Source of the DNA: Methanobrevibacter sp. | Lineage (GTDB): Archaea > Methanobacteriota > Methanobacteria > Methanobacteriales > Methanobacteriaceae | DNA: 9,694 bases | Assembly: GCF_015062985.1 (NCBI RefSeq) | Contig: NZ_SUTI01000016.1 | Location: 1-9,694, forward strand | Direction of reading: 5' to 3' | In this document: positions 1 through 7,193 of the stretch, one piece after another | How positions within the stretch are numbered: position 1 is the stretch's first letter | Layout: every line of letters begins with the position of its first letter | Notes under the pieces: model-generated | Seen by the model: only the letters and a program-made list of their open reading frames with translations | What the model was told of the DNA's origin: nothing | Databases searched by the model: none | Translations under genes and position numbers: made by a program

Positions 1-1671
1 TTAGATAACGTTATTATTGATGGTGAAGCAATAGATGAGATAGGAAAATTAGCAAATGTTGAAGAGGACATAGCTGCAATTACTGAGAAAGCTATGCAAG
101 GGGAAATAGACTTTGAAACTTCTATTAAAGACAGAGTACAACTTCTTGAAGGTACTTCTATCGAAGATATCGAAAAAGTTGCTGATGATCTTCCATTAAT
201 GCCTGGAGCTTGCAAAACCGTCAAATGTCTAAAAGATAAAGATGTAGATGTAGCTATCATTAGTGGTAGTTTTGATGTAGTGGCTGATAAAATTAAAGAT
301 AAACTTGGAGTTGACACAGTTTATACTAACAGTTTCACAGTCGAAGATGGTAAATTAACTGGTGAAGTGACTGGTCCTTTAGTATCCGGTTCTAAATTAG
401 ATGTATTAAAAGACCACGTCGAACAAGCAGGAATTACTTTAGATGAAGTAGTTGCTGTTGGAGATGGCGCTAACGACATTTCCATGATTGAATCAGCAGG
501 TTGCGGAATTGCATTCAATGCAAAAGATTCCGTAAAAGAAATTGCTGATGTAGTAGTAGAAGAAAAAGACTTGTGCAAAGTCTTATGTGAAATCCTTAAT
601 CAATTAACCACTGATGATGCTGAAACTGAAACTGTAGAAGAAGAAGTAGCTGAAGAAGCTGAAGCTGAAGAAGTAGCCGAAGAGGCTGAAGCTGAAACTG
701 TCGAAGAAGCTGAAGAAGAACCTGCTGAAGAAGCAGAGGCTGAAGAAGTAGCTGAAGAACCGGCTAAAGAAGAAGCTGAAGCTGAAAAAGCAAAACCTAA
801 AAAAGCTGATAAAGGTCTTCCTGAATCCAATTTTGTTCTCGCTGACACTATGGAAGGTGTAAGAAAACAAAAAGATGAAAAAGAAGCTGAAATCTCCAGA
901 GTTGCTGATGAAAGAGAAGAATACAATAAAATAGCTAAAGAACAACGTAAAATTAGAGATGAATTAAACGCATCTTTAAAAGAAAACTTAAACAAAGCTA
1001 TTGAATACAGAAACGAGCGTAATGAAATCAACAAACAAGTTGAAGAAGCTAAAAAAGCTCGTAATGAGGCAAACAATAAAATTAAAAGTTTAGAATGGTC
1101 TTCAGGTAAACGTGACAAAATCAAAATAGAAAATGAAATCAAAAAGATTGATAAAATCATTGAAACTCGCGTTTTAGACATTAAAAAAGAAAATCAGCTT
1201 GTTAAAAATGCAAACGATCTCAGAAAACAATTAATGGAAATTCATGAAGATGAATCCGTTAAAAACGAAGCTCAAGAACTCAAAAAATTATCTGAAGAAG
1301 AGCACGAAAAAGTTATCACTCTTTCCGAACAAGCTCAAACAGCTCACGAAGAGATGCTTAATTACTTCAGAAAAACTGATGACATCAGAACTGCGGCTGA
1401 TGAAGCACACAAAAAATTCATCGAAGCACGTAAAAACGCTTCCGCTAAACATGAAGAGTTCAAAGCTATCTTAAGCGATATTCATGTTATCAACAAAAAA
1501 TTAGGTTCCAACAAACCTAAAAAGAGGAAAAACGATAACAAACCTTCTGGCGGTTCCAACAAAAACCGTGAAGAAAAAGAAAGAGCTGAAGAAATCTTTG
1601 CTAAATTCAAACAAGGTGGAAAAGTATCTACTGAAGAGATTTTACTCTTGCAAAAATATAATATAGGTTAA
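1..1671 (+). CDS. serB: Phosphoserine phosphatase-like HAD domain fused to an acidic linker and long coiled coil (5' truncated)
   Basis: The frame is open from base 1, so the gene begins outside the window; the ATG at 94 is internal. The first residues, LDNV, are the rest of HAD motif I (DxDxV), so only about eight residues, including the nucleophilic Asp, appear to be missing. In fragment numbering, motif II is S88-G89-S90, the motif III Lys is K132 in a SGSK context, and motif IV is GDGAND at 154-159. These fit a soluble phosphatase of the SerB family, which removes phosphate from phosphoserine in the last step of serine synthesis. The HAD part ends near residue 203. A Glu/Ala linker follows (207-263), then roughly 240 charged, helix-forming residues (about 280-515), a basic spacer, and a short conserved-looking tail ending LLLQKYNIG. 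The second half resembles the archaeal coiled-coil family COG1340 from memory. The fused protein is far longer than the usual 210-residue enzyme. The phosphatase family call is strong; the exact substrate and the role of the coil are inference. Confidence 0.85.
   Translation, partial: LDNVIIDGEAIDEIGKLANVEEDIAAITEKAMQGEIDFETSIKDRVQLLEGTSIEDIEKVADDLPLMPGACKTVKCLKDKDVDVAIISGSFDVVADKIKDKLGVDTVYTNSFTVEDGKLTGEVTGPLVSGSKLDVLKDHVEQAGITLDEVVAVGDGANDISMIESAGCGIAFNAKDSVKEIADVVVEEKDLCKVLCEILNQLTTDDAETETVEEEVAEEAEAEEVAEEAEAETVEEAEEEPAEEAEAEEVAEEPAKEEAEAEKAKPKKADKGLPESNFVLADTMEGVRKQKDEKEAEISRVADEREEYNKIAKEQRKIRDELNASLKENLNKAIEYRNERNEINKQVEEAKKARNEANNKIKSLEWSSGKRDKIKIENEIKKIDKIIETRVLDIKKENQLVKNANDLRKQLMEIHEDESVKNEAQELKKLSEEEHEKVITLSEQAQTAHEEMLNYFRKTDDIRTAADEAHKKFIEARKNASAKHEEFKAILSDIHVINKKLGSNKPKKRKNDNKPSGGSNKNREEKERAEEIFAKFKQGGKVSTEEILLLQKYNIG
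619..789 (+). repeat. Glu/Ala low-complexity linker encoded by imperfect gctgaa/gaagaagtagct repeats
   Basis: These 57 codons (fragment residues 207-263) encode 30 Glu and 15 Ala, with no Asp, in degenerate units such as VAEEAEAEE, TVEEAEEE and VAEEPAKEE. At DNA level, gct/gca and gaa triplets alternate with repeated gaagaagtagct-like blocks. The stretch separates the HAD domain from the coiled coil and is probably an extended or helical acidic spacer. Repeats of this kind commonly change length by slippage or unequal exchange, so the length may differ between strains. Confidence 0.9.
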
Positions 1672-1699
1672 TTTTAACCTATCTTTTTTTATTTTTTTT
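1663..1699 (+). terminator. Hairpin plus T-run terminator of the serB-like gene
   Basis: A perfect 9-base inverted repeat, ATAGGTTAA at 1663-1671 and TTAACCTAT at 1674-1682, is followed by C, then T7-A-T8 (1684-1699). With a realistic loop it gives an 8-bp stem and a 4-base loop. The left arm contains the stop codon TAA (1669-1671). A T-run alone can end archaeal transcription, so the hairpin may be an addition. Confidence 0.7.
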
Positions 1700-1709
1700 A
1701 GGTTTTAGC

Positions 1710-1856
1710 ATGTCCGAAGAAAAAATTGAAACTTGTTTTATCTGCGGTAAAAAGTTTGATATGAACAAAGCGGACCTTGGTTATTACCGTAATGGCAAAT
1801 ATCCGATTTGTGATTATTGTGCGGACTTTTATCGTTTTTACAATGAGGATCTCTAA
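1710..1856 (+). CDS. Small protein with two CxxC zinc knuckles, 48 residues
   Basis: I do not recognise a named family. ATG at 1710 opens a 48-codon frame ending in TAA at 1854-1856. It contains C9-x2-C12 (CFIC followed by GKK) and C34-x2-C37 (CDYC), 21 residues apart. That spacing fits one zinc site of zinc-ribbon or treble-clef type, so a metal-bound mini-protein that binds nucleic acid or protein is a reasonable guess. It is rich in Tyr and Phe after the second knuckle (ADFYRFYNED). A weak Shine-Dalgarno match, AGGT at 1700-1703, lies six bases before the start. The gene begins ten bases after the terminator T-run of the upstream gene and ends 116 bases before topA. There is no room for a separate promoter unless it lies inside the upstream gene, so it may depend on terminator read-through. 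The regular cysteine pattern and normal codons argue that it is real. Confidence 0.7.
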   Translation: MSEEKIETCFICGKKFDMNKADLGYYRNGKYPICDYCADFYRFYNEDL

Positions 1857-1909
1857 TTTTCAATTCATTTTTTCAAATTTTCAAAAATCTTTTTTTTTAT
1901 AGAAATATT

Positions 1910-1917
1910 TTTATACT
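1910..1917 (+). promoter_or_regulatory. Candidate TATA box for topA
   Basis: TTTATACT resembles the methanogen TATA consensus TTTATATA and follows an A-rich BRE-like stretch (agaaat). It would place the transcription start near 1940, leaving a leader of about 30 bases before the topA ATG. The surroundings are very AT-rich, so other positions are possible. Confidence 0.4.
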
Positions 1918-1972
1918 AGATATTCTTTTAAATTTTATTCATATCATTTTGTAAGTGTGAGGGAAGAATAAC

Positions 1973-4129
1973 ATGCATGAAGTAATCGTATGCGAAAAGC
2001 CAACATCTGCTGAAAAAATAGCTAAAGCACTTTCTCCAAGTGCAAAAAAGAAAGTCTATAACAAAAAAGTAAAATACTGGGAACTTAAGAAAGATTCAAA
2101 GGATATTACAGTGGTGTCCGCTGTAGGACATTTATATTCATTAACTCCGGACAATCCAAAGGATAAGGTTTATTTTGACCTTCATTGGGCTCCGGCTTAT
2201 GAAGTAAATAAAAGGGGCGGCGGTTTTACCAAAGATTATGTTAGAGCCATCAAGAAACTTGGAAAAAATGCAGATTCCTATGTTCATGCATGCGATTATG
2301 ATACTGAAGGAACTTTAATAGGTTATAATGCAATCAAGTATGCCTGCAATCAGGATAACCTAACTAAAATTTCCCGTATGAAGTTTTCAACATTGACAAA
2401 AAAGGATCTTCTCGAAGCATATGACAATAGAATTGAGTTGGATATGAACCAGGTGGACAAGGGTATTGCAAGGCATGTCCTTGATTACTATTTTGGTGTC
2501 AACATTTCAAAGGCTTTGATGAAATCCGTCAGCAGAGCCAAATACAGATTCCTAAAATTATCTGCAGGCCGTGTTCAAACACCTACATTGTCAATTCTTG
2601 TTGACAGGGAAAAGGAAATCAAAAATTTCGTTCCAGAACCATACTGGTTGATTAAGGCCATTATTGAAGGCAAAATTGAAGTTGACCATGTGGACGGCAA
2701 GATTTTTGATAAGGAAAGGGCCGAAGAGATAATGGCAAAATGTCAGGGAAAAGATGCGACTGTTGACAAGATTTCATTGTCAAACTCCTCAACCAAGCCC
2801 CCGGTTCCGTTTAACTTGGGGGGCCTTCAGTCTGAAGCGTATAATGTTTTCGGATTTTCCCCTAAAAAGACTCAGACTATTGCTCAAAACCTTTATACTT
2901 CCGGATATACTTCTTATCCTCGTACTTCCTCTCAAAAATTGCCTGAAAGTCTTGATTTCAAATCAATATTCAGCCAATTAAGTCATGATGGAGAATTCGC
3001 AAAGCATATTTCCCAACTTCCATCTAAACTAAAACCGAACAACGGTAAGAAAGAGGATGCGGCACACCCTGCTATTCACCCGACCGGAATTTTGCCTCAA
3101 GGATTATCCAGGGACGATAAAAAGATTTATCAACTCATTGTCTATCGATTTATTTCTGTATTTTTCGAAGCAGCAAAATTCGAGACCATGAGCACAACTT
3201 TGGACATTGAGGGTGAAAAGTTCCGTTTCAGGCGCAGAAGAGTCACCCATAAGGGATGGATGGAGCATTATCCGTACAGAAAAATCGATGATGAAGAGTT
3301 TCCGGACATCAAGGAAGGAGACCAAATCAAAGTTTTGGATTTGATTTCAGATGAAAAGGAAACCAAACCTCCTGCAAGATATAATCAGGCTTCTCTTATA
3401 AAAGAACTTGAAAAAAGAGAACTTGGAACTAAAGCTACCCGTGCTGATATCATTGATAAGTTATATGACCGTAAGTACATAAACGGTACCCAGCAAATTG
3501 AAGTTAATCAGCTGGGAGAGAACATGATTGATACTTTAGGCACATACTGCAAGGATTTGACTTCCGAAGAGCTTACCCGTGATTTTGAAAACAGACTTGA
3601 AGGTATTGGAAACAATACTGCAACCCGTCAAGAGATCATAAAGGACGGTGAAAAGGAAGTCAATGTCATTTTGTCAGACATTGAGAGCAACTATAAGGAG
3701 ATTGGCTCAAAATTGTATGAATCCTATCAGGAAAGTAACATTGTGGGAACATGTAAGGTTTGCGGTGGAAATCTCGTTAAAAGATATTCTCCGAAAACTA
3801 AAAGCTATTTTGTCGGATGTTCCAATTATCCTGATTGTACAGCCAGCTATTCAATCCCTAAAGGCACAAATTTCTTGAAGAAGACTTGTGAAAAATGTGG
3901 GTTGCCAATCATTTCCTTTGGAAAACCTCGTCAGCGCGCATGCCTGGATTCCAATTGCGGCAAGGATAAGACTAAACCGTATGAGCCTGAAGAGGTGGGA
4001 GTTTGTCCTGAATGTGGTAAACCGCTTCTTAAACGCTCCGGCCGTTATGGTGAATTCATTGGATGCAAAGGATTTCCAAAATGCAGGTTCACCTGTTCTG
4101 TTGATGAGCTTGAAGCTAAACTCAAGTAA
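1973..4129 (+). CDS. topA: DNA topoisomerase I (type IA)
   Basis: This 718-residue protein relaxes negatively supercoiled DNA by cutting and passing one strand through a covalent 5'-phosphotyrosine link. The N-terminal Toprim domain has the metal-binding Glu8 (VCEKP) and D108-x-D110 followed by TEG. The cleavage domain carries GYTSYPRTSS at 311-320, with catalytic Tyr315 and supporting Arg317, and a HPAIHPTG motif at 365-372. The C-terminus holds three cysteine modules: C594/C597/C616/C622, C639/C642/C657/C662 and C678/C681/C698/C704. The first and third match the standard topoisomerase zinc repeat; the middle one is shorter and divergent. Length and order are typical of archaeal TopA. The ATG is chosen because it starts the Toprim fold directly and is preceded by a Shine-Dalgarno-like GTGAGG (1957-1962). 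The gene appears to be transcribed alone: a TATA candidate lies upstream and T-runs follow. Confidence 0.96.
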   Translation: MHEVIVCEKPTSAEKIAKALSPSAKKKVYNKKVKYWELKKDSKDITVVSAVGHLYSLTPDNPKDKVYFDLHWAPAYEVNKRGGGFTKDYVRAIKKLGKNADSYVHACDYDTEGTLIGYNAIKYACNQDNLTKISRMKFSTLTKKDLLEAYDNRIELDMNQVDKGIARHVLDYYFGVNISKALMKSVSRAKYRFLKLSAGRVQTPTLSILVDREKEIKNFVPEPYWLIKAIIEGKIEVDHVDGKIFDKERAEEIMAKCQGKDATVDKISLSNSSTKPPVPFNLGGLQSEAYNVFGFSPKKTQTIAQNLYTSGYTSYPRTSSQKLPESLDFKSIFSQLSHDGEFAKHISQLPSKLKPNNGKKEDAAHPAIHPTGILPQGLSRDDKKIYQLIVYRFISVFFEAAKFETMSTTLDIEGEKFRFRRRRVTHKGWMEHYPYRKIDDEEFPDIKEGDQIKVLDLISDEKETKPPARYNQASLIKELEKRELGTKATRADIIDKLYDRKYINGTQQIEVNQLGENMIDTLGTYCKDLTSEELTRDFENRLEGIGNNTATRQEIIKDGEKEVNVILSDIESNYKEIGSKLYESYQESNIVGTCKVCGGNLVKRYSPKTKSYFVGCSNYPDCTASYSIPKGTNFLKKTCEKCGLPIISFGKPRQRACLDSNCGKDKTKPYEPEEVGVCPECGKPLLKRSGRYGEFIGCKGFPKCRFTCSVDELEAKLK

Positions 4130-4135
4130 TCCTTT

Positions 4136-4166
4136 TCTTTTTTTTAAAATATATTTTATTTTTTTT
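4136..4166 (+). terminator. T-rich terminator after topA
   Basis: Immediately after the topA stop come two long T-runs, about T9 near 4137-4145 and T8 near 4159-4166, separated by an AT stretch. No hairpin precedes them. T-runs of this kind are enough to end transcription in archaea. Confidence 0.5.
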
Positions 4167-4424
4167 CAAAAGAACAGTATTACGATTTTTTTCGTATGAT
4201 TATGTTTAGTAATAATTCTTAATTTTGTTTATTTTAAATCACTTTTTTTTCAATTAATTTAATTTTGTTTGCTTCATGTTATGCAAAATACTTAATAATG
4301 TTAAAAAATAAATCTATAATCTAATAAAAATATTTTATCAAAATTTCAATTTACAATATTTTTATTTATTAAGATTTTATTATTGTTTGAATTTGAGTTA
4401 AACAATATTATTCAATAAATTAAA

Positions 4425-4430
4425 TGAGGA
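4425..4430 (+). promoter_or_regulatory. Ribosome binding site that fixes the aglB start at 4436
   Basis: TGAGGA lies five bases before the ATG at 4436. It overlaps an in-frame upstream ATG at 4424, which has no Shine-Dalgarno match of its own. The downstream ATG is therefore the better start and removes four residues. Confidence 0.65.
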
Positions 4431-4435
4431 TTTAT

Positions 4436-7141
4436 ATGAATAGAGAAACAATGTTGACAATAACCAAGTCAGTAATTATTATTTTAATCTTGTTGGCAGT
4501 TGTTTTTGCTCTTAAAATGCCTGCAGCAGATTTAAATATACTTAATGATGAGGCTAAAGGATATTATACTGATTCTTCTGGTCTTCCTTATTTCAGTGAA
4601 ATGGATTCATATTATAACTTTAGGTTGACAGAAGATTATGTGGATCATGGTTTTGTTGGTGACGAGAAGATAAACGGCAGTGAATGGGATATGCATAGGG
4701 TAGCCCCTGATGGAGTGGAGGTTAACTATGAGCTGGCCATTGTTCACGTCACATCATTCTTACATGATTTTGCGAATAAATATTTTGGCAATTACTCTCT
4801 TAAGGAAGTGGCATTCTGGACAGGTGCCATCATATCAACCCTTGCAGTAATTCCAGCATTTATTTTCGCAAGAAGATTAACTAACGATTATGGGGCAATT
4901 GTTGCTACAATAATTATAGTGCTTGCTCCGAACTACTTTGCGCACACTTTCCCAGGATTTTTCGATACAGATATGTTCTATTACATATGGGCATTACTGT
5001 TCATATTATTCTTTGTAGAGAGTATACGTGCAAAGAATATTATTTTTAAGGTTTTATTTGCAATTCTATCAATAGTTGCAGTGGGATTATTCTCCTTATC
5101 ATGGACTGGTTACATATTTTATGTCGGTCTTATGGGAATATTCTCTATTGTCTACTTACTTGCATGTTATTACTTTAATATTGGAGATGATGACCCTGGA
5201 GACTATCCAAGCAAATTGCAATGGTTTATTCACCAAAATCCGTTTAAATCCATTATTATTTTGGGTATCGTAGGATTCGTAGGTCTTGCTATATTCAGAG
5301 GTTTAGATGGTGTAACCGGTATTTTCGGTAGTTTATTATCCTTGCTTTCATTGCAATCCGCTTCCAGAGTAATTGGTGGATTCCCGAACGTTCTCGTTTC
5401 TGTTGCAGAGATGCAAATTCCATCAATGATTGGTGGTGGCGGTATGACTGCAATGTTTTTAGCAAACACTAACGGTGCAGTTAACGGTATAGGTGGTATT
5501 GCAGTTTTATTCGCAGGTTTAACAGTATTATACACTTTTGTTTCCAATGCATTCAAGTTCAGAAGTGCTAAACCAAAATCATCAGCGAATTCTAATGTAA
5601 AACCACACAAATCAAAAAGAGTGTCTTCATCTAAAAAACTCGATGACAGTTACAGGATTGACTTTAACATAGGCGGTCTTAATTTCGGTTCTTCAGATGA
5701 GATTTTCTCAGATAAACGTTTAGTCATATTATACGGAGCATTATTCATCGTATGGGTAATTGCTACCGCGCTAGCAGTAACCAGAGGTTCAAGGTTCATT
5801 ACCACACTGGCATTGCCATTTGGTCTTATGGCAGGAATCTTTGTCGGTTTTGCTATCGATTATATTAAAAACAAATTGGATGATGACAGATGGTTGCTTG
5901 TAATAATCTGTTTTGCAGCATTTTTAATGGCTGTTCCATTGGCTTTATTGAATTTGGTTTGGGGTATTGCCGCATTTGCAATCATTGTTGCGGCCGGTGC
6001 AATAACCACTTACGCTCTCAAGTCCAAAGCAGAATCAGGCAACAAAGTTCCAATTAAAAAATATGTTGCGGTAATAGCTATTGTACTTGCCTTGATAAGT
6101 CCAAGTATTTGTGGAGCTTATTTAACATCCGAAACAGTTGTTCCAGGTACTAGTGATCCAATGTGGGATGCAATGCAATGGATTAATGAAACCCAACCGA
6201 ATAATACAGTCATTACATCCTGGTGGGACTTCGGTTACCTCTTTGAGATTGCTGCCGATAGACAAGTAACATTCGATGGGGGTTCCCAATCCGGTGACCG
6301 TGCATTCTGGTTAGGTAAGGCAATGACAACGGATAATCTGCAGCTGTCTGCTGGTATTTTCAGAATGCTCGATACATCAGGAGAAAGAGCAGTGAATAGT
6401 TTAGTAAACATTACAAACGATACAGGTAAATCAACAGATATACTTATAGATATCTTGCCTAAATCAGCTTCTGATGCTCAGAAAACATTAGTGGACAAGT
6501 ATCACTTGACATCCGGTCAGGCAAAAGAGATAGTTAACTACACTCACCCTTCAAATCCACGTCCGGTAATATTTGTTGCATCTTCAGATATGCTTCAAAA
6601 AGCAGGTTGGTGGACTTACTTCGGAGCTTGGAACTTCACTAACCAAAGTTCTCAAGGTTACACATATAATGTTCCAACCCAACAGGTTGAAGTTAAACCT
6701 GGCGGATCAGGTAAATTGTCATTAGTCAACGGTCAGGGAATGACTGTTAATGCCGTCATACAAAGAGGCAGCGGAAATAATACAACTACAGCATACACTG
6801 AAGCTGTATACTCAGATACCGGTAAACAGATTATGGTAAATGATACTCCATACAACCCATACAATATTTCAAACATTATGGTCATTGAAGATGGATATCT
6901 TATGAAAAACGAATCTGTGGGTGATGTTAAAGATGCTAACTTCACTATGTTCCTGATTGGAGATGGAAACATGTATTCACCAATCTTATTGAGCAATGAA
7001 TTGGTTAATTCAATGTTTACCAGATTATACCTTTTAGGCGGTTCAGGCCAAAACGTATTCGAGCCGGTCCATAGTGAACCTGGTGTAATGCTGTTCAAAG
7101 TGAACTTTGATGGCAGCAGTTCTAATACAACTAGTACTTAG
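4436..7141 (+). CDS. aglB: Dolichyl-phosphooligosaccharide-protein glycosyltransferase AglB (Stt3 family)
   Basis: This is the membrane enzyme that moves a lipid-linked glycan onto Asn of N-x-S/T sequons in exported proteins such as surface proteins and archaellins. From the ATG at 4436 it has 901 residues. I count 13 hydrophobic segments, the number known for the Stt3 fold: about 9-26, 124-145, 151-165, 179-196, 202-222, 225-246, 271-288, 349-372, 428-448, 454-474, 485-506, 508-526 and 543-559. Catalytic features are the first acidic motif EMD ending in D57, the DTD motif at 177-179, the loop glutamate in SVAE (E325) and the sequon-binding WWDFG at 596-600. The soluble outward-facing domain runs from about 560 to the end and is rich in sequons. 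A polar Lys/Ser-rich loop (about 373-427), predicted cytoplasmic, interrupts helices 8 and 9. No other glycosylation gene is adjacent; the gene has its own upstream region and terminator and is probably monocistronic. Confidence 0.95.
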   Translation: MNRETMLTITKSVIIILILLAVVFALKMPAADLNILNDEAKGYYTDSSGLPYFSEMDSYYNFRLTEDYVDHGFVGDEKINGSEWDMHRVAPDGVEVNYELAIVHVTSFLHDFANKYFGNYSLKEVAFWTGAIISTLAVIPAFIFARRLTNDYGAIVATIIIVLAPNYFAHTFPGFFDTDMFYYIWALLFILFFVESIRAKNIIFKVLFAILSIVAVGLFSLSWTGYIFYVGLMGIFSIVYLLACYYFNIGDDDPGDYPSKLQWFIHQNPFKSIIILGIVGFVGLAIFRGLDGVTGIFGSLLSLLSLQSASRVIGGFPNVLVSVAEMQIPSMIGGGGMTAMFLANTNGAVNGIGGIAVLFAGLTVLYTFVSNAFKFRSAKPKSSANSNVKPHKSKRVSSSKKLDDSYRIDFNIGGLNFGSSDEIFSDKRLVILYGALFIVWVIATALAVTRGSRFITTLALPFGLMAGIFVGFAIDYIKNKLDDDRWLLVIICFAAFLMAVPLALLNLVWGIAAFAIIVAAGAITTYALKSKAESGNKVPIKKYVAVIAIVLALISPSICGAYLTSETVVPGTSDPMWDAMQWINETQPNNTVITSWWDFGYLFEIAADRQVTFDGGSQSGDRAFWLGKAMTTDNLQLSAGIFRMLDTSGERAVNSLVNITNDTGKSTDILIDILPKSASDAQKTLVDKYHLTSGQAKEIVNYTHPSNPRPVIFVASSDMLQKAGWWTYFGAWNFTNQSSQGYTYNVPTQQVEVKPGGSGKLSLVNGQGMTVNAVIQRGSGNNTTTAYTEAVYSDTGKQIMVNDTPYNPYNISNIMVIEDGYLMKNESVGDVKDANFTMFLIGDGNMYSPILLSNELVNSMFTRLYLLGGSGQNVFEPVHSEPGVMLFKVNFDGSSSNTTST

Positions 7142-7177
7142 ATTAGGATTTTCCTAATCTTCTTTTTTTTTATTTTT
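7140..7177 (+). terminator. Hairpin plus T-run terminator of aglB
   Basis: AGATTAGGA (7140-7148) pairs perfectly with TCCTAATCT (7152-7160) across a three-T loop. It is followed by T9-A-T5 ending at 7177. The last two bases of the TAG stop codon (7139-7141) lie in the left arm. The layout copies the terminator at 1663-1699. Confidence 0.7.
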
Positions 7178-7184
7178 GTAATAT

Positions 7185-7190
7185 GGTGAT
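7185..7190 (+). promoter_or_regulatory. Ribosome binding site of the Drg-like GTPase gene
   Basis: GGTGAT is an exact complement of the archaeal 16S rRNA 3' end (ATCACC) and sits three bases before the ATG at 7194. It supports this start. The ATG at 7183 is out of frame. Confidence 0.75.
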
Positions 7191-7193
7191 TTA

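Larger units (their letters stand above)
4130..4435 (+). other. AT-rich intergenic region between topA and aglB, with dyads and a promoter
   Basis: About 300 bases without a convincing gene. After the T-runs there is a small hairpin, TACGA (4181-4185) and TCGTA (4192-4196), with a six-T loop. A 12-base direct repeat TTAATTTTGTTT occurs at 4219-4230 and 4259-4270. Close to aglB is a dyad, TATTGTTT (4381-4388) and AAACAATA (4400-4407), overlapped by TTGAAT (4387-4392) and ATTCAA (4410-4415). The aglB promoter must lie here; AT-rich boxes around 4326-4337 and 4355-4368 are candidates, but I cannot choose between them. No RNA gene was recognised. Confidence 0.5.

Noticed and set aside
94..96. ATG at 94 as the start of the serB-like gene
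   Set aside because: The same frame is open to base 1 and the upstream residues continue HAD motif I, so this is an internal Met of a truncated gene.
600..1181. Long minus-strand frames rich in Ser and Ala or Phe opposite the serB-like gene
   Set aside because: They are the complement of the Glu/Ala and Lys repeats, have biased low-complexity products and no ribosome binding site or domain; the + strand frame has clear HAD motifs.
4219..4270. Direct repeat TTAATTTTGTTT at 4219-4230 and 4259-4270
   Set aside because: Two copies of a low-complexity AT word in an AT-rich spacer are expected by chance; there is no regular array and nothing CRISPR-like.
4424..4426. ATG at 4424 as the aglB start
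   Set aside because: It overlaps the TGAGGA ribosome binding site of the ATG at 4436 and has none of its own.
5230..5610. Minus-strand frame inside aglB
   Set aside because: It is a shadow of transmembrane codons; no start signal or family resemblance, and aglB is intact across it.
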